Below are positions 1 to 7,945 of a stretch of DNA of 16,717 nt, piece after piece. The stretch covers positions 1 to 16,717 of the forward strand of contig JAFZXR010000008.1 in assembly GCA_017616675.1 (NCBI GenBank), read 5' to 3'. This DNA is from Bacteroidales bacterium. Its GTDB lineage: Bacteria; Bacteroidota; Bacteroidia; Bacteroidales; F082. The position numbers were made by a program, and so were the translations under genes. Within the stretch, counting starts at the first letter, position 1. Each line of letters begins with the position of its first letter. The notes under the pieces are model-generated. The model saw nothing but the letters and a program-made list of their open reading frames with translations. It searched no databases and had not been told where the DNA came from.

Positions 1-41
1 AAAAAATGATAATGGTTATTGGTTAAAGGTTAATGAAATTT
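1..41. repeat. Short AT-rich intergenic repeat at left edge
   Basis: Degenerate tandem words (GGTTATTGGTT, AAGGTTAATG) form a low-complexity stretch like the other short-word intergenic repeats in this window at 13602-13690 and 15451-15508. It lies just beyond the terminator-like hairpin at 42-73. No ORF is supported. The stretch is cut by the window edge, so its full extent is unknown. Confidence 0.4.
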
Positions 42-124
42 AAAACGGGCTCCACCGAAGATGGTGAAACCCGAATTAAAACAACACCCGGCAGTTTGAT
101 TGCTCAGGGACTGTCGGGACTTAA
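42..124 (-). ncRNA. Candidate small RNA with two hairpins (minus strand)
   Basis: No ORF is present, but the layout is that of a short independent transcript. A TATCTTTG box at 130-137 would start transcription near 122-124. Hairpin 1 spans 87-118 (CCCGACAGT paired with ACTGCCGGG, one A.C mismatch, 14-nt loop). Hairpin 2 spans 46-73, with an 11-bp stem that is complete on the minus strand if two G.U pairs are allowed (CGGGTTTCACC with GGTGGAGCCCG) and a 6-nt loop. It is followed by TTTT, as expected of an intrinsic terminator. Expected RNA is about 80 nt. Hairpin 2 pairs better on the minus strand (G.U there, C.A on plus), which supports this orientation; hairpin 1 pairs slightly better on the plus strand, which weakens it. 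It could instead be the leader of a gene beyond the left edge. I do not recognise a known RNA family. Confidence 0.42.
46..73 (-). terminator. Hairpin plus U-tract, end of candidate sRNA
   Basis: The 11-bp stem with a 6-nt loop is followed on the minus strand by TTTT (42-45). Two of the pairs are G.U on the minus strand and would be C.A mismatches on the plus strand, so the minus strand is the likely transcribed one. Confidence 0.5.
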
Positions 125-129
125 CGGTG

Positions 130-137
130 CAAAGATA
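130..137 (-). promoter_or_regulatory. Bacteroidetes-type -7 box TATCTTTG (repeat copy C)
   Basis: TATCTTTG matches the TAnnTTTG -7 consensus known for Bacteroides. Ten bases upstream (148-155) is CCGTATTG, with the same spacing and sequence as at 7967-7974 and nearly as at 8282-8289. No clear TTTG -33 element is seen; the corresponding bases read CACC. It would drive the small RNA candidate to its left. Confidence 0.45.
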
Positions 138-177
138 TAAAAAAAAACAATACGGAGGTGTTTTTTTTGAAAAAAAA

Positions 178-867
178 TCAAAATTTTTTAATTAAGTTCA
201 AAACGTATTTAACATGATCTAGTCCGTATAGCAATGATTTTGAATCAATATCCATCCATTGCAAAAGTCGAATTATACTATCATAACAATGTATAACTTT
301 TTGTGTATCAATGGCTATTGCGCCACCAAAACATATCGGCTCATGATGGGCTATTCGATTTCTAATATGGTTTACATTATCCAATTCGTTAAATATGTAT
401 GCGTTGTTAAATTTACAATATCGTGTAGATTTCGGCTTATGAGGAAATATATTTAATAGGCATCGTCCAGACAACCTATATTGCACATTGTTGAACATAT
501 ATTTCCATATTCCAAACTCCATTTCCGTTAATAATCTTGAATGAGTGTATTTGTGCTCAATTTGTAAGGTGTCATAGGCTTTTTTAATGATTTTTCTGGT
601 TCCTTTTACACGTGAATCAATGCTGAAAAATCCTTTGGGTTTGATTGAATCACGTAACCAATCTGGACCAAAGTTCTTTTTCAATTCCGCATCGATTTTA
701 TTTCTCAAAGCGACTTCAAAACAGCCTATAATTGGGAAGATTTCTTGTGACAGTTTAAGATTATAGCGGTATAAAGTCATTGCTTTGCGTCTGTCATATT
801 GGCAGGCGATAAGATATCTTCGCAATCTATCAGGAGAAAAAATGTGCTCAAAATCAGCGTATTTCAT
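178..867 (-). CDS. Abi family (Abi_2/AbiD/F-like) HEPN protein
   Basis: Predicted abortive-infection type protein of 229 aa. Residues 8-70 (HIFSPDRLRRYL, AMTLYRYN, CFEVALRNKID, FGPDWL) resemble the N-terminal half of the short Abi family proteins. RNRIAHHEPI at residues 169-178 supplies an R-x4-H pair (R169, H174), the signature of HEPN RNase domains; HEPN relatives cleave RNA or act as the toxic half of defence or toxin-antitoxin modules. Activity here is inferred, and no partner antitoxin gene is adjacent. The ATG at 867 has an AT-rich leader and a TATCTTTG box about 85 bp upstream (953-960). Base composition is much more AT-rich than the genes to the right, and the gene is bracketed by T7-8/A7-8 palindromes (161-177 and 999-1013), both suggesting acquisition. 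Family assignment is fairly sure; phage defence is an inference. Confidence 0.82.
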   Translation of the reverse strand: MKYADFEHIFSPDRLRRYLIACQYDRRKAMTLYRYNLKLSQEIFPIIGCFEVALRNKIDAELKKNFGPDWLRDSIKPKGFFSIDSRVKGTRKIIKKAYDTLQIEHKYTHSRLLTEMEFGIWKYMFNNVQYRLSGRCLLNIFPHKPKSTRYCKFNNAYIFNELDNVNHIRNRIAHHEPICFGGAIAIDTQKVIHCYDSIIRLLQWMDIDSKSLLYGLDHVKYVLNLIKKF

Positions 868-952
868 AAATTTGAAATTTATATAAAACTAATGATAAGA
901 ATATCTAATAGGATTTCTTTAGTTTTTGATTAATTCTGAATTCTTACGCTTG

Positions 953-960
953 CAAAGATA
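953..960 (-). promoter_or_regulatory. -7 box TATCTTTG upstream of the Abi gene
   Basis: TATCTTTG fits TAnnTTTG. It would give a start near 946 and a leader of about 79 nt before the ATG at 867. No TTTG -33 element is visible at the usual distance. Confidence 0.45.
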
Positions 961-998
961 ATAAAGATTTTTGGAATTTTGGTTATAAATTCGTAACA

Positions 999-1043
999 TT
1001 TTTTTCAAAAAAATGTAGGGGCGAATAATCATTCGCCCCTACA
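999..1043 (-). terminator. 13-bp perfect hairpin + T7, terminator after 86-aa gene
   Basis: Perfect inverted repeat TGTAGGGGCGAAT / ATTCGCCCCTACA (1014-1026 and 1031-1043) with a 4-nt loop. On the minus strand it is followed at once by T7 (999-1005 together with 1007-1013 forms the palindrome CATTTTTTTCAAAAAAATG at 997-1015). It lies 30 bp past the stop codon at 1074. It belongs to the same GTAG-type palindrome family as 8314-8340. Confidence 0.8.
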
Positions 1044-1073
1044 ATCAATAATTCCGAATTCTCGGATAGGAGA

Positions 1074-1334
1074 TTATTCCTCGCGTTTTCTTCTAGCGAT
1101 AGCGTATCCTGCGCCAAGGGCTGTCAAAACGAGCAGACCGGTGCCGAGAGGGGCAGGGGTGTCGCTACCACCGTGACCGCCAGGCAGACCCGGGTCTCTG
1201 GTAGGCTCATAAATATTCACCTTGTCGAGGCCGTTGCCCACATCGTCCCAGTCGTTGAAATAGCCGTCGCGCTGTGCACTTGCTGTAAGACCCATTGCCA
1301 AAACTATTGCTAATGCTAATAATAACTTTTTCAT
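1074..1334 (-). CDS. Small secreted protein with sorting-like C-terminus (paralogue 1)
   Basis: An 86-aa protein of unknown function. Residues 1-20 are a signal peptide (MKKLLLALAIVLAMGLTASA, cleavage before QRDGYF). The middle is acidic and glycine-rich. The tail is PLG, then a hydrophobic GTGLLVLTALGAGYAIA segment, then RRKREE. A short P-x-x motif, one membrane span and a basic end is the tripartite layout of C-terminal sorting signals and recalls the PID-CTERM tails of Bacteroidetes small proteins; that link is from memory and not tested. It shares its N-terminus, a GLP..HG motif and most of its tail with the 78-aa protein at 8363-8599. It lies 119 bp downstream of the giant T9SS gene on the same strand, has no visible promoter of its own, and ends in a strong terminator, so it may be co-transcribed with that gene. 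Confidence 0.78.
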   Translation of the reverse strand: MKKLLLALAIVLAMGLTASAQRDGYFNDWDDVGNGLDKVNIYEPTRDPGLPGGHGGSDTPAPLGTGLLVLTALGAGYAIARRKREE

Positions 1335-1400
1335 TTTTGTATCTTTTTTTAATTATTTACTATCTTAATGATATCGTTTCATTAGTTTTTTGTTTGCTTT

Positions 1401-1450
1401 GGCCATTGGCCATCGGCATATTTCAGCCGACGGTCAAAAGCCAATAGCTA
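1401..1450. repeat. Intergenic inverted repeat (GGCCATTGGC ... AGCCAATAGCTA)
   Basis: A nested hairpin occupies 1405-1445: outer arms ATTGGC/GCCAAT, inner arms ATCGGC/GCCGAC. The words GGCCATTGGC and AGCCAATAGCTA recur at 10359-10368 and 10380-10391. It lies between the giant gene and the 86-aa gene and is not followed by a U-tract, so it is more likely a processing or stability hairpin, or a dispersed repeat, than a terminator. Confidence 0.6.
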
Positions 1451-1453
1451 GAG

Positions 1454-4400
1454 TTATCTTACAACAATCTTCTGGGTCTTAACGGTTTCACCCATTAACT
1501 TGAAGATGTAGACAGCGTTGGCAGGAACGTTGACTTTCTGTACGCCGTTGACCTTGGTGTTCAGAACCATGCGTCCCATGACGTCGAACACTTCCAGAGT
1601 GCCTTCGCCGTTGACGATGATTTCGTTACCATACTGGTAAGCGAAGATCTCACCGGTGTAGTTCTCATCGATGCCTGTGAAGTTGTTGAAGTCGAACAAG
1701 AGGGTGAAGCGGGCCTCATCGTCGTTGGCTGTGGCTTTGAATGTGTAGCTCGGGCTCTCCAACAGGTCGATTGTCTCGCCTGAGAAGTTATCGCGGAGAT
1801 ACATGCTGTGTGCCTCGACGTTGTTAGCATTGATGGTGATGGTGTATTCACCGTCGGCAATAGCCTTAAAGTTGACCGGAATCTTGCCTTCGAGCTCATA
1901 AACTGTAGCGGCTGCATAGTCCTCACCATTGTCGATTACATAAACACTTGTCTTGTTGGCAATGTTCATCTTACGCAAGGTGTTACCGTTTTCAAACTGG
2001 ATGTAAGCGTTGTCGCTACCGTTTTCATTGCCAGCAACAATTTTGATGTATCTGAAGTCAAATGCATCTTTTGCTGCAGGATTCATTGTAAGTGTCTGGC
2101 TTGCTGCAGTGGCTTGTACAAAGAAACCTTCACCAGGTTTGACAGCATATTCGTCGGTGGTGTAAGCCGTAAGCTTGGTGCGGTCTTCATCTGTAATAAC
2201 ATACACTGTTGAAACAGGAGTGCTGCCAATTGTCATATCGCCTAACACGAGGTTACGTGTGTATGGGTTACCGACGAGGTTGAAACCTCTCACATCATCA
2301 CCTAACGTACTTGTGTATGACAATGATTTTGTTTCAGCGCTTTCTGTGCCTATCATCGAACCTGCGTAGCTTACAGTCTGTGTATTCTGGCTTGCATGCA
2401 GATAACCTGCACCTCTTGTCATACTTGTGAATGTGTGGTCGCCATTGTTATATGAATACCAGTAGGCTTCCGGCTCATTGTATTCGAATAAGTCGATAAC
2501 ACCAGTAAATGCGGAAGAGATAGTAGTTGAATAAACTGGTGTGGCAATCAGATACCAACCGTCTGAATCGCTGGAGCCTTTCCATACTGCCGGAGCAGTG
2601 ATGTTCTTCTTAACAGTTGCGTAAACTGAATTGTTGTGGATGAGCTGACCACCGTCCTCGATGATGATCTTATCGCTACCACCACCTGTCACAGTACCCT
2701 TGATGGTGAGGGTGGCACCATTTTTAGTTGTGATGACAGAGCTGTTCTGTAATGTGACGTTGTTTGCGGAAGCATCCTCGCCGTCTTCAACTGCCACATT
2801 TGCGAGGATTATGGCATTGTCGGTGATAGTCGGGATTTCGCCATCCATCCAGTTGGTTGTTGTCGCCCAGTCGCCAGCGGTGAGGAAGTACTTCTCGTTG
2901 CCTGCGACGGTGTTGAAGCTTGTCCATGCAGTACCCAATGATGGATTGCAGTTCGGGACGACTCTTACCTCATATTTGGTGTCTGCTGTAAGGCTGGTTA
3001 TGTTGGTCGTATTACCTTCGACAAGTTGTGTCTGATAATCGCCGGCAGGTATCCGCTCTTTGATGGCGATATCGTCCACAAAGACGTAGTATTGACAACT
3101 TGCCCAATAATGGAATGCAATGTATTTCACATTGTCAGGAAGATTTAATTCATATTGTTGCCATGTTGTGGTAAGATCAAGATCCGTCCAAGTGAAGACT
3201 CCTGCCGTCTCAAAATCGTCAGTCGTGGTGGAATAACCCACTTGTAAGTTTTCAGTATTATTGTTATACTTCTTATAATAGAATTGGAGGATACCAGTCA
3301 CGGTCAGTTCAGGTGAAACTAAATATTGGTCATAAGTTTCTGGTGAACTACAAGAGGTAAATGACGAGAATCTGAAGCCGTAATTGCCATCATGTTTAGC
3401 TTCAGCAAGACGACCTGCCTTGCCTGAGGCAATGTTATTTGCTGTGTTCTTACTGGTGAATGTCCAGTTCGCAAATGTAGCCTCGTCTTCAAAGTCTTCG
3501 CTGAACAGAGTAGTGGTGCTTGCACTGGCAGCCTCTCTGTAGTAAACTGTGAAGTCATCATCACTTTCGCCGTTCCAGTTGACTGTGACATTATGGTGGG
3601 TGATGTTTTCAAATGTGACATCCATTGCCGAGCAGGCGGCGATGGTGGTGAAGTTGGGCAGTACGGCCCATTCGCTGTAACCGTCGGAAGCACCGGTGCA
3701 GTCAGCACGCAGTTTCAGGGTGTATTCTTTTTCAGGAGTCAAACCGTTCAGCGTATAGGTGACGACACCTGCGTTCACGGTGACCTCTGACATACTAATA
3801 TCATAGGTGACAGCGGGAGTGGCGTCGGTAACATTGTAAACTTCCACTTGCCATGCATCGTCGGTACCTAAGTTCCAGTTGAGCAATGCATAGTTCGAGC
3901 CTACTGCCTCGATAGCAAATCCTGTAGGAGCCGGGCAAGCCACGTCGGTAGTGAAGCTGACAACTTCAGTCTCTTGGCTAAAGCCCTCTGTACCGCAGTT
4001 TCCTTTTACCTTGGCAAAATATTGTGTTTCAGGATCAAGACCTTCAACAGTTTTTTGTGTATCTGTTGTGTTGTATGTATCCCATGCAATCGGATAGATT
4101 GGACCGGTAATGGTCACATCGTCAATGAACCAATAATAATAAGTTACTCCTGAACGGTGACGGAATGCGATGCGAGCGCCATTCGGAGCACTTGTCATGC
4201 TAAATTTTTCAATATGTGTGTAAGAGCCGTGATCTGAGGCTGAATATGTGTCAAGCGCGACAAAGGTGCTGGCATCTGTGGGATTGGTAACATAACCCAA
4301 ATCGAAATAGCCACTAGAGGAAACATTGCTGCTTTCGGCTTTTGACCAAAAGTCAATGGTCAGCTGGTTAGTTTCAGCTCCAAATTGCGGCAATACAACA

Positions 4401-7400
4401 ACGTTGTCTGATGTAGCACCTGAGAATTTCAAACTATAGGAACCATTATGAGTATTGCTCGTTGCTGGTACACCAGTACCATTGCCGATATGGGTCCAAC
4501 CATCAGGCATGGAAGTGCTTTCGAAACCTGTTTCGAGTATTGTACCAGTAACAGGTGTAGCAGTATAATCGTAAGTTCCAACAGAAAGCACATAGCTTTC
4601 GCTTGTTCCGGTCCAGCTCAGTTTAGCTGTATGACCTGTAATCTCTGAAGCTGCGAGGCCAGTAGGAGCCGGGCATGCGACATCTGTTGTGAATGTCTCG
4701 GGGCCTACCCACATGCTGTAGCCGTCAGTGCTTCCGCAGTTGGCACGTACCCATACATAGTAGGTGGTTTCAGCATCGAGGCCAGTTGTAAGGGTGAACG
4801 GGTTACTGTCGGCAACAGTCACTTCCTTCAAATTGATGTCGTCGGCAGGAGCAGTGGCGTCATCTGATAAGTAAAGATGCCATTCTGTTTCTGTGCCGTT
4901 TGGTGTCCAACCGAATGTTGCGCCATGAGCTGTCGGTGCTGTGACGGTAAGGCCGTCAGGTTCGATGCATGATGGGATTACCTGAATTGCGACATCGTCA
5001 ACATAGACAGAACCTTTGCTTCCTTCTCGTGTAACCATGATGGCTACATAATGTCCATCACCTGTGTATTCGTTAAATCTTACCTTATACTCAGAGAAAC
5101 TTGATTCAGGCTCGATTCCAGCGCCTTGTGCGACAAATGTTGTCGGATCGTTTGGATCTTCCATAATACCGATTGTGATAATCAAATCAGAGGCATCTGC
5201 CATAGCCCAGAAGTCGAACTGGTACCAGTCTATAGGATAAGCATGTTTCACCTCTGGAAGAGTAACAATCAAATCACCGGTTTGTGAACCTCTATAGAAT
5301 TCCAAACTGTAAGTTCCTGTGTGAGCCTCATCGTCAGAAATACTTGTTCTGTTGTATGCTATATTGTCGGAATAAGTGTTCCAGCAAACCGATAATTCGC
5401 CGTCTTCAAAGCTGTATGCACTCATCGGCATGTCTAAGCCATAGCATTCAGTATGGAATGTGCAAGGAGTGCTCCATGCGCTTGTCTCCGATGAGCCGCA
5501 AACTGCGCGGACATAAACATAATAGGTTGTGGCATCTGAGAGGCCATCCAAAGTATATGGTTTTGTCGAAGTGCCTTCAACTATTGGTGCTGTGCTGTCG
5601 TCTGGCACATCGGTCATATCGTCAGTATAGTAGATGTCCCATTCGGTTTCTTCCTTGCCTATTGTCCAATCGATGGTGGCTTCTTCGGTGGTGATGCCGC
5701 TCGCTGTTACATTGGTCGGCTCGAGACACGATGATGCCTCTTCGAAAGTGAAGTCGTCAAGTAACAGATAGAAACTGTCGCCTGATGTATATTTAACTGC
5801 TATATACTTTGTGTTGGCAGGATAATTAGCCTTGAAGAGATTGTAATTGGCATCAGGGCTGGTGATTTCGTTGCCCCATGTGAAGTGGTCGGGGTCTTTG
5901 TCTGTTGTTGAATAACCAATCATGAATGTCTCCGGGTCGTCGGCTTGGATACTGCGATAATAGAATTCAACATGTAAGCCTTCGCTTATACCCGATAATA
6001 GTGGAGAAAAGAGGTATTGTGGGTCTGTTGCACCATTGTATGAGCTGAAGGCGAAGAAATTGTCGCCTGAATGTGCATAATCGGTATAATTAACCACTCC
6101 GCTGATTCCATTGGTTATGTCATCCTCACAATCAGCAGTCTCCCATTTGTTAAACTCGTTTGCGTCTTCGAAGCCATATTCATAAGGAATGGCAATAGGG
6201 GTGGTAAAGGTCTTGCTTGCGAACGCACTTTCGCCGCCGCTATAGATAGCCTGCACTTGGAAGGTGTAAGTAGTGTTGCCTGTTAAACCTGTTAGCGGGG
6301 CTGAAAGAGCTGTTGTGCTGGTCAGAGTGTTCCACGTGCCACCTTCTTCTCTGTATTGGTATTTGTAGCTTTGAACATCGCTGTTTGGGGCTTCCCAAGT
6401 GATGGTAGCTGTGGTGGCCGTGAGGTTGGTTACTTCCAAGTTCTTTGGTTTTACATATGGTGACGGGAGCTCATAGGAGAACTTTATTTGGTTCTTGAGA
6501 GTTGGAGTACCACTATAAGATCCACTTGGCGAGGATGGATTAATGTTTGTATTGTCCTGATAGAAGTACAGTGCCTGAGCTGCAGTGGTGTTGAATGTTT
6601 GCCAAGTAGTGCTTCCGTAAGTATAGTTGCCTGAATTATCGTCAACAATGATAGCAAGATTTCCTCCTGTGTAATCGAAATCATTGTTAAAAGCAATGGT
6701 TGTCCAGTCGTTGGCTGTGAACGTTACTTCTCCACTGAATACAAGTGTGGCTTCGCTTATGTCAATGTAATTGGTAGTAGCTGTGAAAGACGACTTATCG
6801 GTTTTTGCCAAATAGATGTCCAAATCACATACGGCTGCTTTGTTTCCTTTGAATGCGACTGATTGGAGTGTGCATGCGAAACCTCCCATTTCCACAGCGG
6901 TGTAAATCTGCTGGGTGTAGGAGTAATCATATAATGTGTTTGTGGGGAGGTAGTCGTTTGTTGAGCCGGTTTCGCCAAAAATATTAATGAACAACTGATT
7001 GGTCGGAGTAAACTCACAAGTAGCACTCCAATCGCTTTGGTCGGAGCCGCCGCAAGTGGCTTTCACGCGGGCGTAGTATGTTGTTTCGGCGGTGAGGCCT
7101 GTGAGAGGTTTCTCTGGTGTGCCGCTCACGTTCACCGAAGTGGCGCCTGTGAAGTCGCTGGCTGTGCCGTATTCAAGCACCCAGGCTGTTTCGGTGCCGC
7201 CTGCAGTCCAGTTAAGGGTGGCGACGGTGCCGTTACCAGGGGTGAGGGTGGCTGTTAAGCCTGTTGGTTTTGGACAAGCGGGAACGTAAAGAGTTACGCC
7301 AGTAACGTCGTCGATATAAATGTCGCCGCCGTTGCTGTCAACTATATGAAAAGCGATGTATATTTGCTGCCCAGCGTAGCTGGATACATCGATGATTTTT

Positions 7401-7828
7401 TCCACAAAAGTACTAGTGCTTGTTGTCCCGATGGTACCACTTGAACCGGTTGTGTATGTGGCAAGGGTAGTAGAGAAAGCAGATGCCTCAGGTGTAGTGG
7501 TTGAAACCTTAACATACAATGTTGTTCCAGAATAGCTCTGTGCAGAAACAAAGAAGGACAATGATTCGCCTGATTGAGGTTCCAATTTTGGAGTAATCAT
7601 ATAGTTCTCGTGTCCTGCACTAGCCCAATGTGCGTATGCAGAAGCATTACCGTTGTGGTGTTGGCTGGTGCTTCTTGCCCACGAATTGTTTCCCGAAACA
7701 TGGATTGTACTCCATTCCTCAGGAGGGAATGTTGCGCTTTCAAAACCTTCGTTTAGTTGGTTTTGTGCAACTGCCCACGGCGCCAACAGCGTCATAAGCA
7801 GAATCAGAAGTAAAGATTTTTTAAACAT
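1454..7828 (-). CDS. Giant T9SS-secreted FN3/adhesin-domain surface protein
   Basis: A 2124-aa secreted protein. Residues 1-21 are a signal peptide ending AVA. Layout: jelly-roll (cleaved-adhesin/MAM-like) 24-180; FN3 184-276; unassigned beta-rich domain 277-453; FN3 454-543; jelly-roll 544-698; FN3 700-793; jelly-roll 794-950; FN3 953-1050; FN3 from 1051, interrupted by a jelly-roll at about 1096-1241; FN3 1298-1397; FN3 from 1398, interrupted by a jelly-roll at about 1441-1595; a beta-rich stalk about 1640-2050. Residues 2053-2124 are a type A T9SS signal (GEIFAYQYGN, LEVFDVMGRMV, VPANAVYIFKL, KTQKIVVR). Most FN3 units start CPxPT and end near a xxCG cysteine. Several jelly-rolls end in DD(V/I/F) (IYIDDVTG, VYVDDVAI, FIDDVTI, VFVDDIAI). 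No protease or glycosidase motif is seen, so adhesion or surface binding is inferred. The leader carries a TATATTTG box (7949-7956). Confidence 0.93.
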   Translation of the reverse strand: MFKKSLLLILLMTLLAPWAVAQNQLNEGFESATFPPEEWSTIHVSGNNSWARSTSQHHNGNASAYAHWASAGHENYMITPKLEPQSGESLSFFVSAQSYSGTTLYVKVSTTTPEASAFSTTLATYTTGSSGTIGTTSTSTFVEKIIDVSSYAGQQIYIAFHIVDSNGGDIYIDDVTGVTLYVPACPKPTGLTATLTPGNGTVATLNWTAGGTETAWVLEYGTASDFTGATSVNVSGTPEKPLTGLTAETTYYARVKATCGGSDQSDWSATCEFTPTNQLFINIFGETGSTNDYLPTNTLYDYSYTQQIYTAVEMGGFACTLQSVAFKGNKAAVCDLDIYLAKTDKSSFTATTNYIDISEATLVFSGEVTFTANDWTTIAFNNDFDYTGGNLAIIVDDNSGNYTYGSTTWQTFNTTAAQALYFYQDNTNINPSSPSGSYSGTPTLKNQIKFSYELPSPYVKPKNLEVTNLTATTATITWEAPNSDVQSYKYQYREEGGTWNTLTSTTALSAPLTGLTGNTTYTFQVQAIYSGGESAFASKTFTTPIAIPYEYGFEDANEFNKWETADCEDDITNGISGVVNYTDYAHSGDNFFAFSSYNGATDPQYLFSPLLSGISEGLHVEFYYRSIQADDPETFMIGYSTTDKDPDHFTWGNEITSPDANYNLFKANYPANTKYIAVKYTSGDSFYLLLDDFTFEEASSCLEPTNVTASGITTEEATIDWTIGKEETEWDIYYTDDMTDVPDDSTAPIVEGTSTKPYTLDGLSDATTYYVYVRAVCGSSETSAWSTPCTFHTECYGLDMPMSAYSFEDGELSVCWNTYSDNIAYNRTSISDDEAHTGTYSLEFYRGSQTGDLIVTLPEVKHAYPIDWYQFDFWAMADASDLIITIGIMEDPNDPTTFVAQGAGIEPESSFSEYKVRFNEYTGDGHYVAIMVTREGSKGSVYVDDVAIQVIPSCIEPDGLTVTAPTAHGATFGWTPNGTETEWHLYLSDDATAPADDINLKEVTVADSNPFTLTTGLDAETTYYVWVRANCGSTDGYSMWVGPETFTTDVACPAPTGLAASEITGHTAKLSWTGTSESYVLSVGTYDYTATPVTGTILETGFESTSMPDGWTHIGNGTGVPATSNTHNGSYSLKFSGATSDNVVVLPQFGAETNQLTIDFWSKAESSNVSSSGYFDLGYVTNPTDASTFVALDTYSASDHGSYTHIEKFSMTSAPNGARIAFRHRSGVTYYYWFIDDVTITGPIYPIAWDTYNTTDTQKTVEGLDPETQYFAKVKGNCGTEGFSQETEVVSFTTDVACPAPTGFAIEAVGSNYALLNWNLGTDDAWQVEVYNVTDATPAVTYDISMSEVTVNAGVVTYTLNGLTPEKEYTLKLRADCTGASDGYSEWAVLPNFTTIAACSAMDVTFENITHHNVTVNWNGESDDDFTVYYREAASASTTTLFSEDFEDEATFANWTFTSKNTANNIASGKAGRLAEAKHDGNYGFRFSSFTSCSSPETYDQYLVSPELTVTGILQFYYKKYNNNTENLQVGYSTTTDDFETAGVFTWTDLDLTTTWQQYELNLPDNVKYIAFHYWASCQYYVFVDDIAIKERIPAGDYQTQLVEGNTTNITSLTADTKYEVRVVPNCNPSLGTAWTSFNTVAGNEKYFLTAGDWATTTNWMDGEIPTITDNAIILANVAVEDGEDASANNVTLQNSSVITTKNGATLTIKGTVTGGGSDKIIIEDGGQLIHNNSVYATVKKNITAPAVWKGSSDSDGWYLIATPVYSTTISSAFTGVIDLFEYNEPEAYWYSYNNGDHTFTSMTRGAGYLHASQNTQTVSYAGSMIGTESAETKSLSYTSTLGDDVRGFNLVGNPYTRNLVLGDMTIGSTPVSTVYVITDEDRTKLTAYTTDEYAVKPGEGFFVQATAASQTLTMNPAAKDAFDFRYIKIVAGNENGSDNAYIQFENGNTLRKMNIANKTSVYVIDNGEDYAAATVYELEGKIPVNFKAIADGEYTITINANNVEAHSMYLRDNFSGETIDLLESPSYTFKATANDDEARFTLLFDFNNFTGIDENYTGEIFAYQYGNEIIVNGEGTLEVFDVMGRMVLNTKVNGVQKVNVPANAVYIFKLMGETVKTQKIVVR

Positions 7829-7908
7829 AATAGTTTGAATTTTGTTAGTAATTTGTTTATTTAAAAATTATTTTTAATCAATTCATTATCAATAAATTAT
7901 CATCTCCT

Positions 7909-7940
7909 CGCGTATATACGTACGCGTACACACGCGCATA
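7909..7940. other. 32-bp alternating pyrimidine-purine tract
   Basis: From 7909 (C) to 7940 (A) every base alternates pyrimidine and purine without a break, mixing CG, TA and CA steps. Such runs can adopt Z-DNA under negative supercoiling. It also contains the small hairpin CGCGTA/TACGCG (7909-7914 with 7921-7926). It begins immediately downstream of the predicted start of the giant gene's transcript. Confidence 0.85.
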
Positions 7941-7945
7941 TTAAG

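Noticed and set aside
111..126. 11-base match to a 16S rRNA phrase (GTTAAGTCCCG, minus strand)
   Set aside because: The match stops there and the surrounding sequence is not rRNA-like.
5284..5694. Plus-strand 136-aa open frame inside the giant gene
   Set aside because: It is antisense to the repetitive domain coding sequence, cysteine-rich by frame reversal, and lacks a promoter or recognisable family.
7830..7910. AGGAG followed by ATG in the giant gene's leader (micro-ORF of a few codons)
   Set aside because: The phylum makes little use of Shine-Dalgarno sites, and the frames stop after two to four codons; nothing supports translation.
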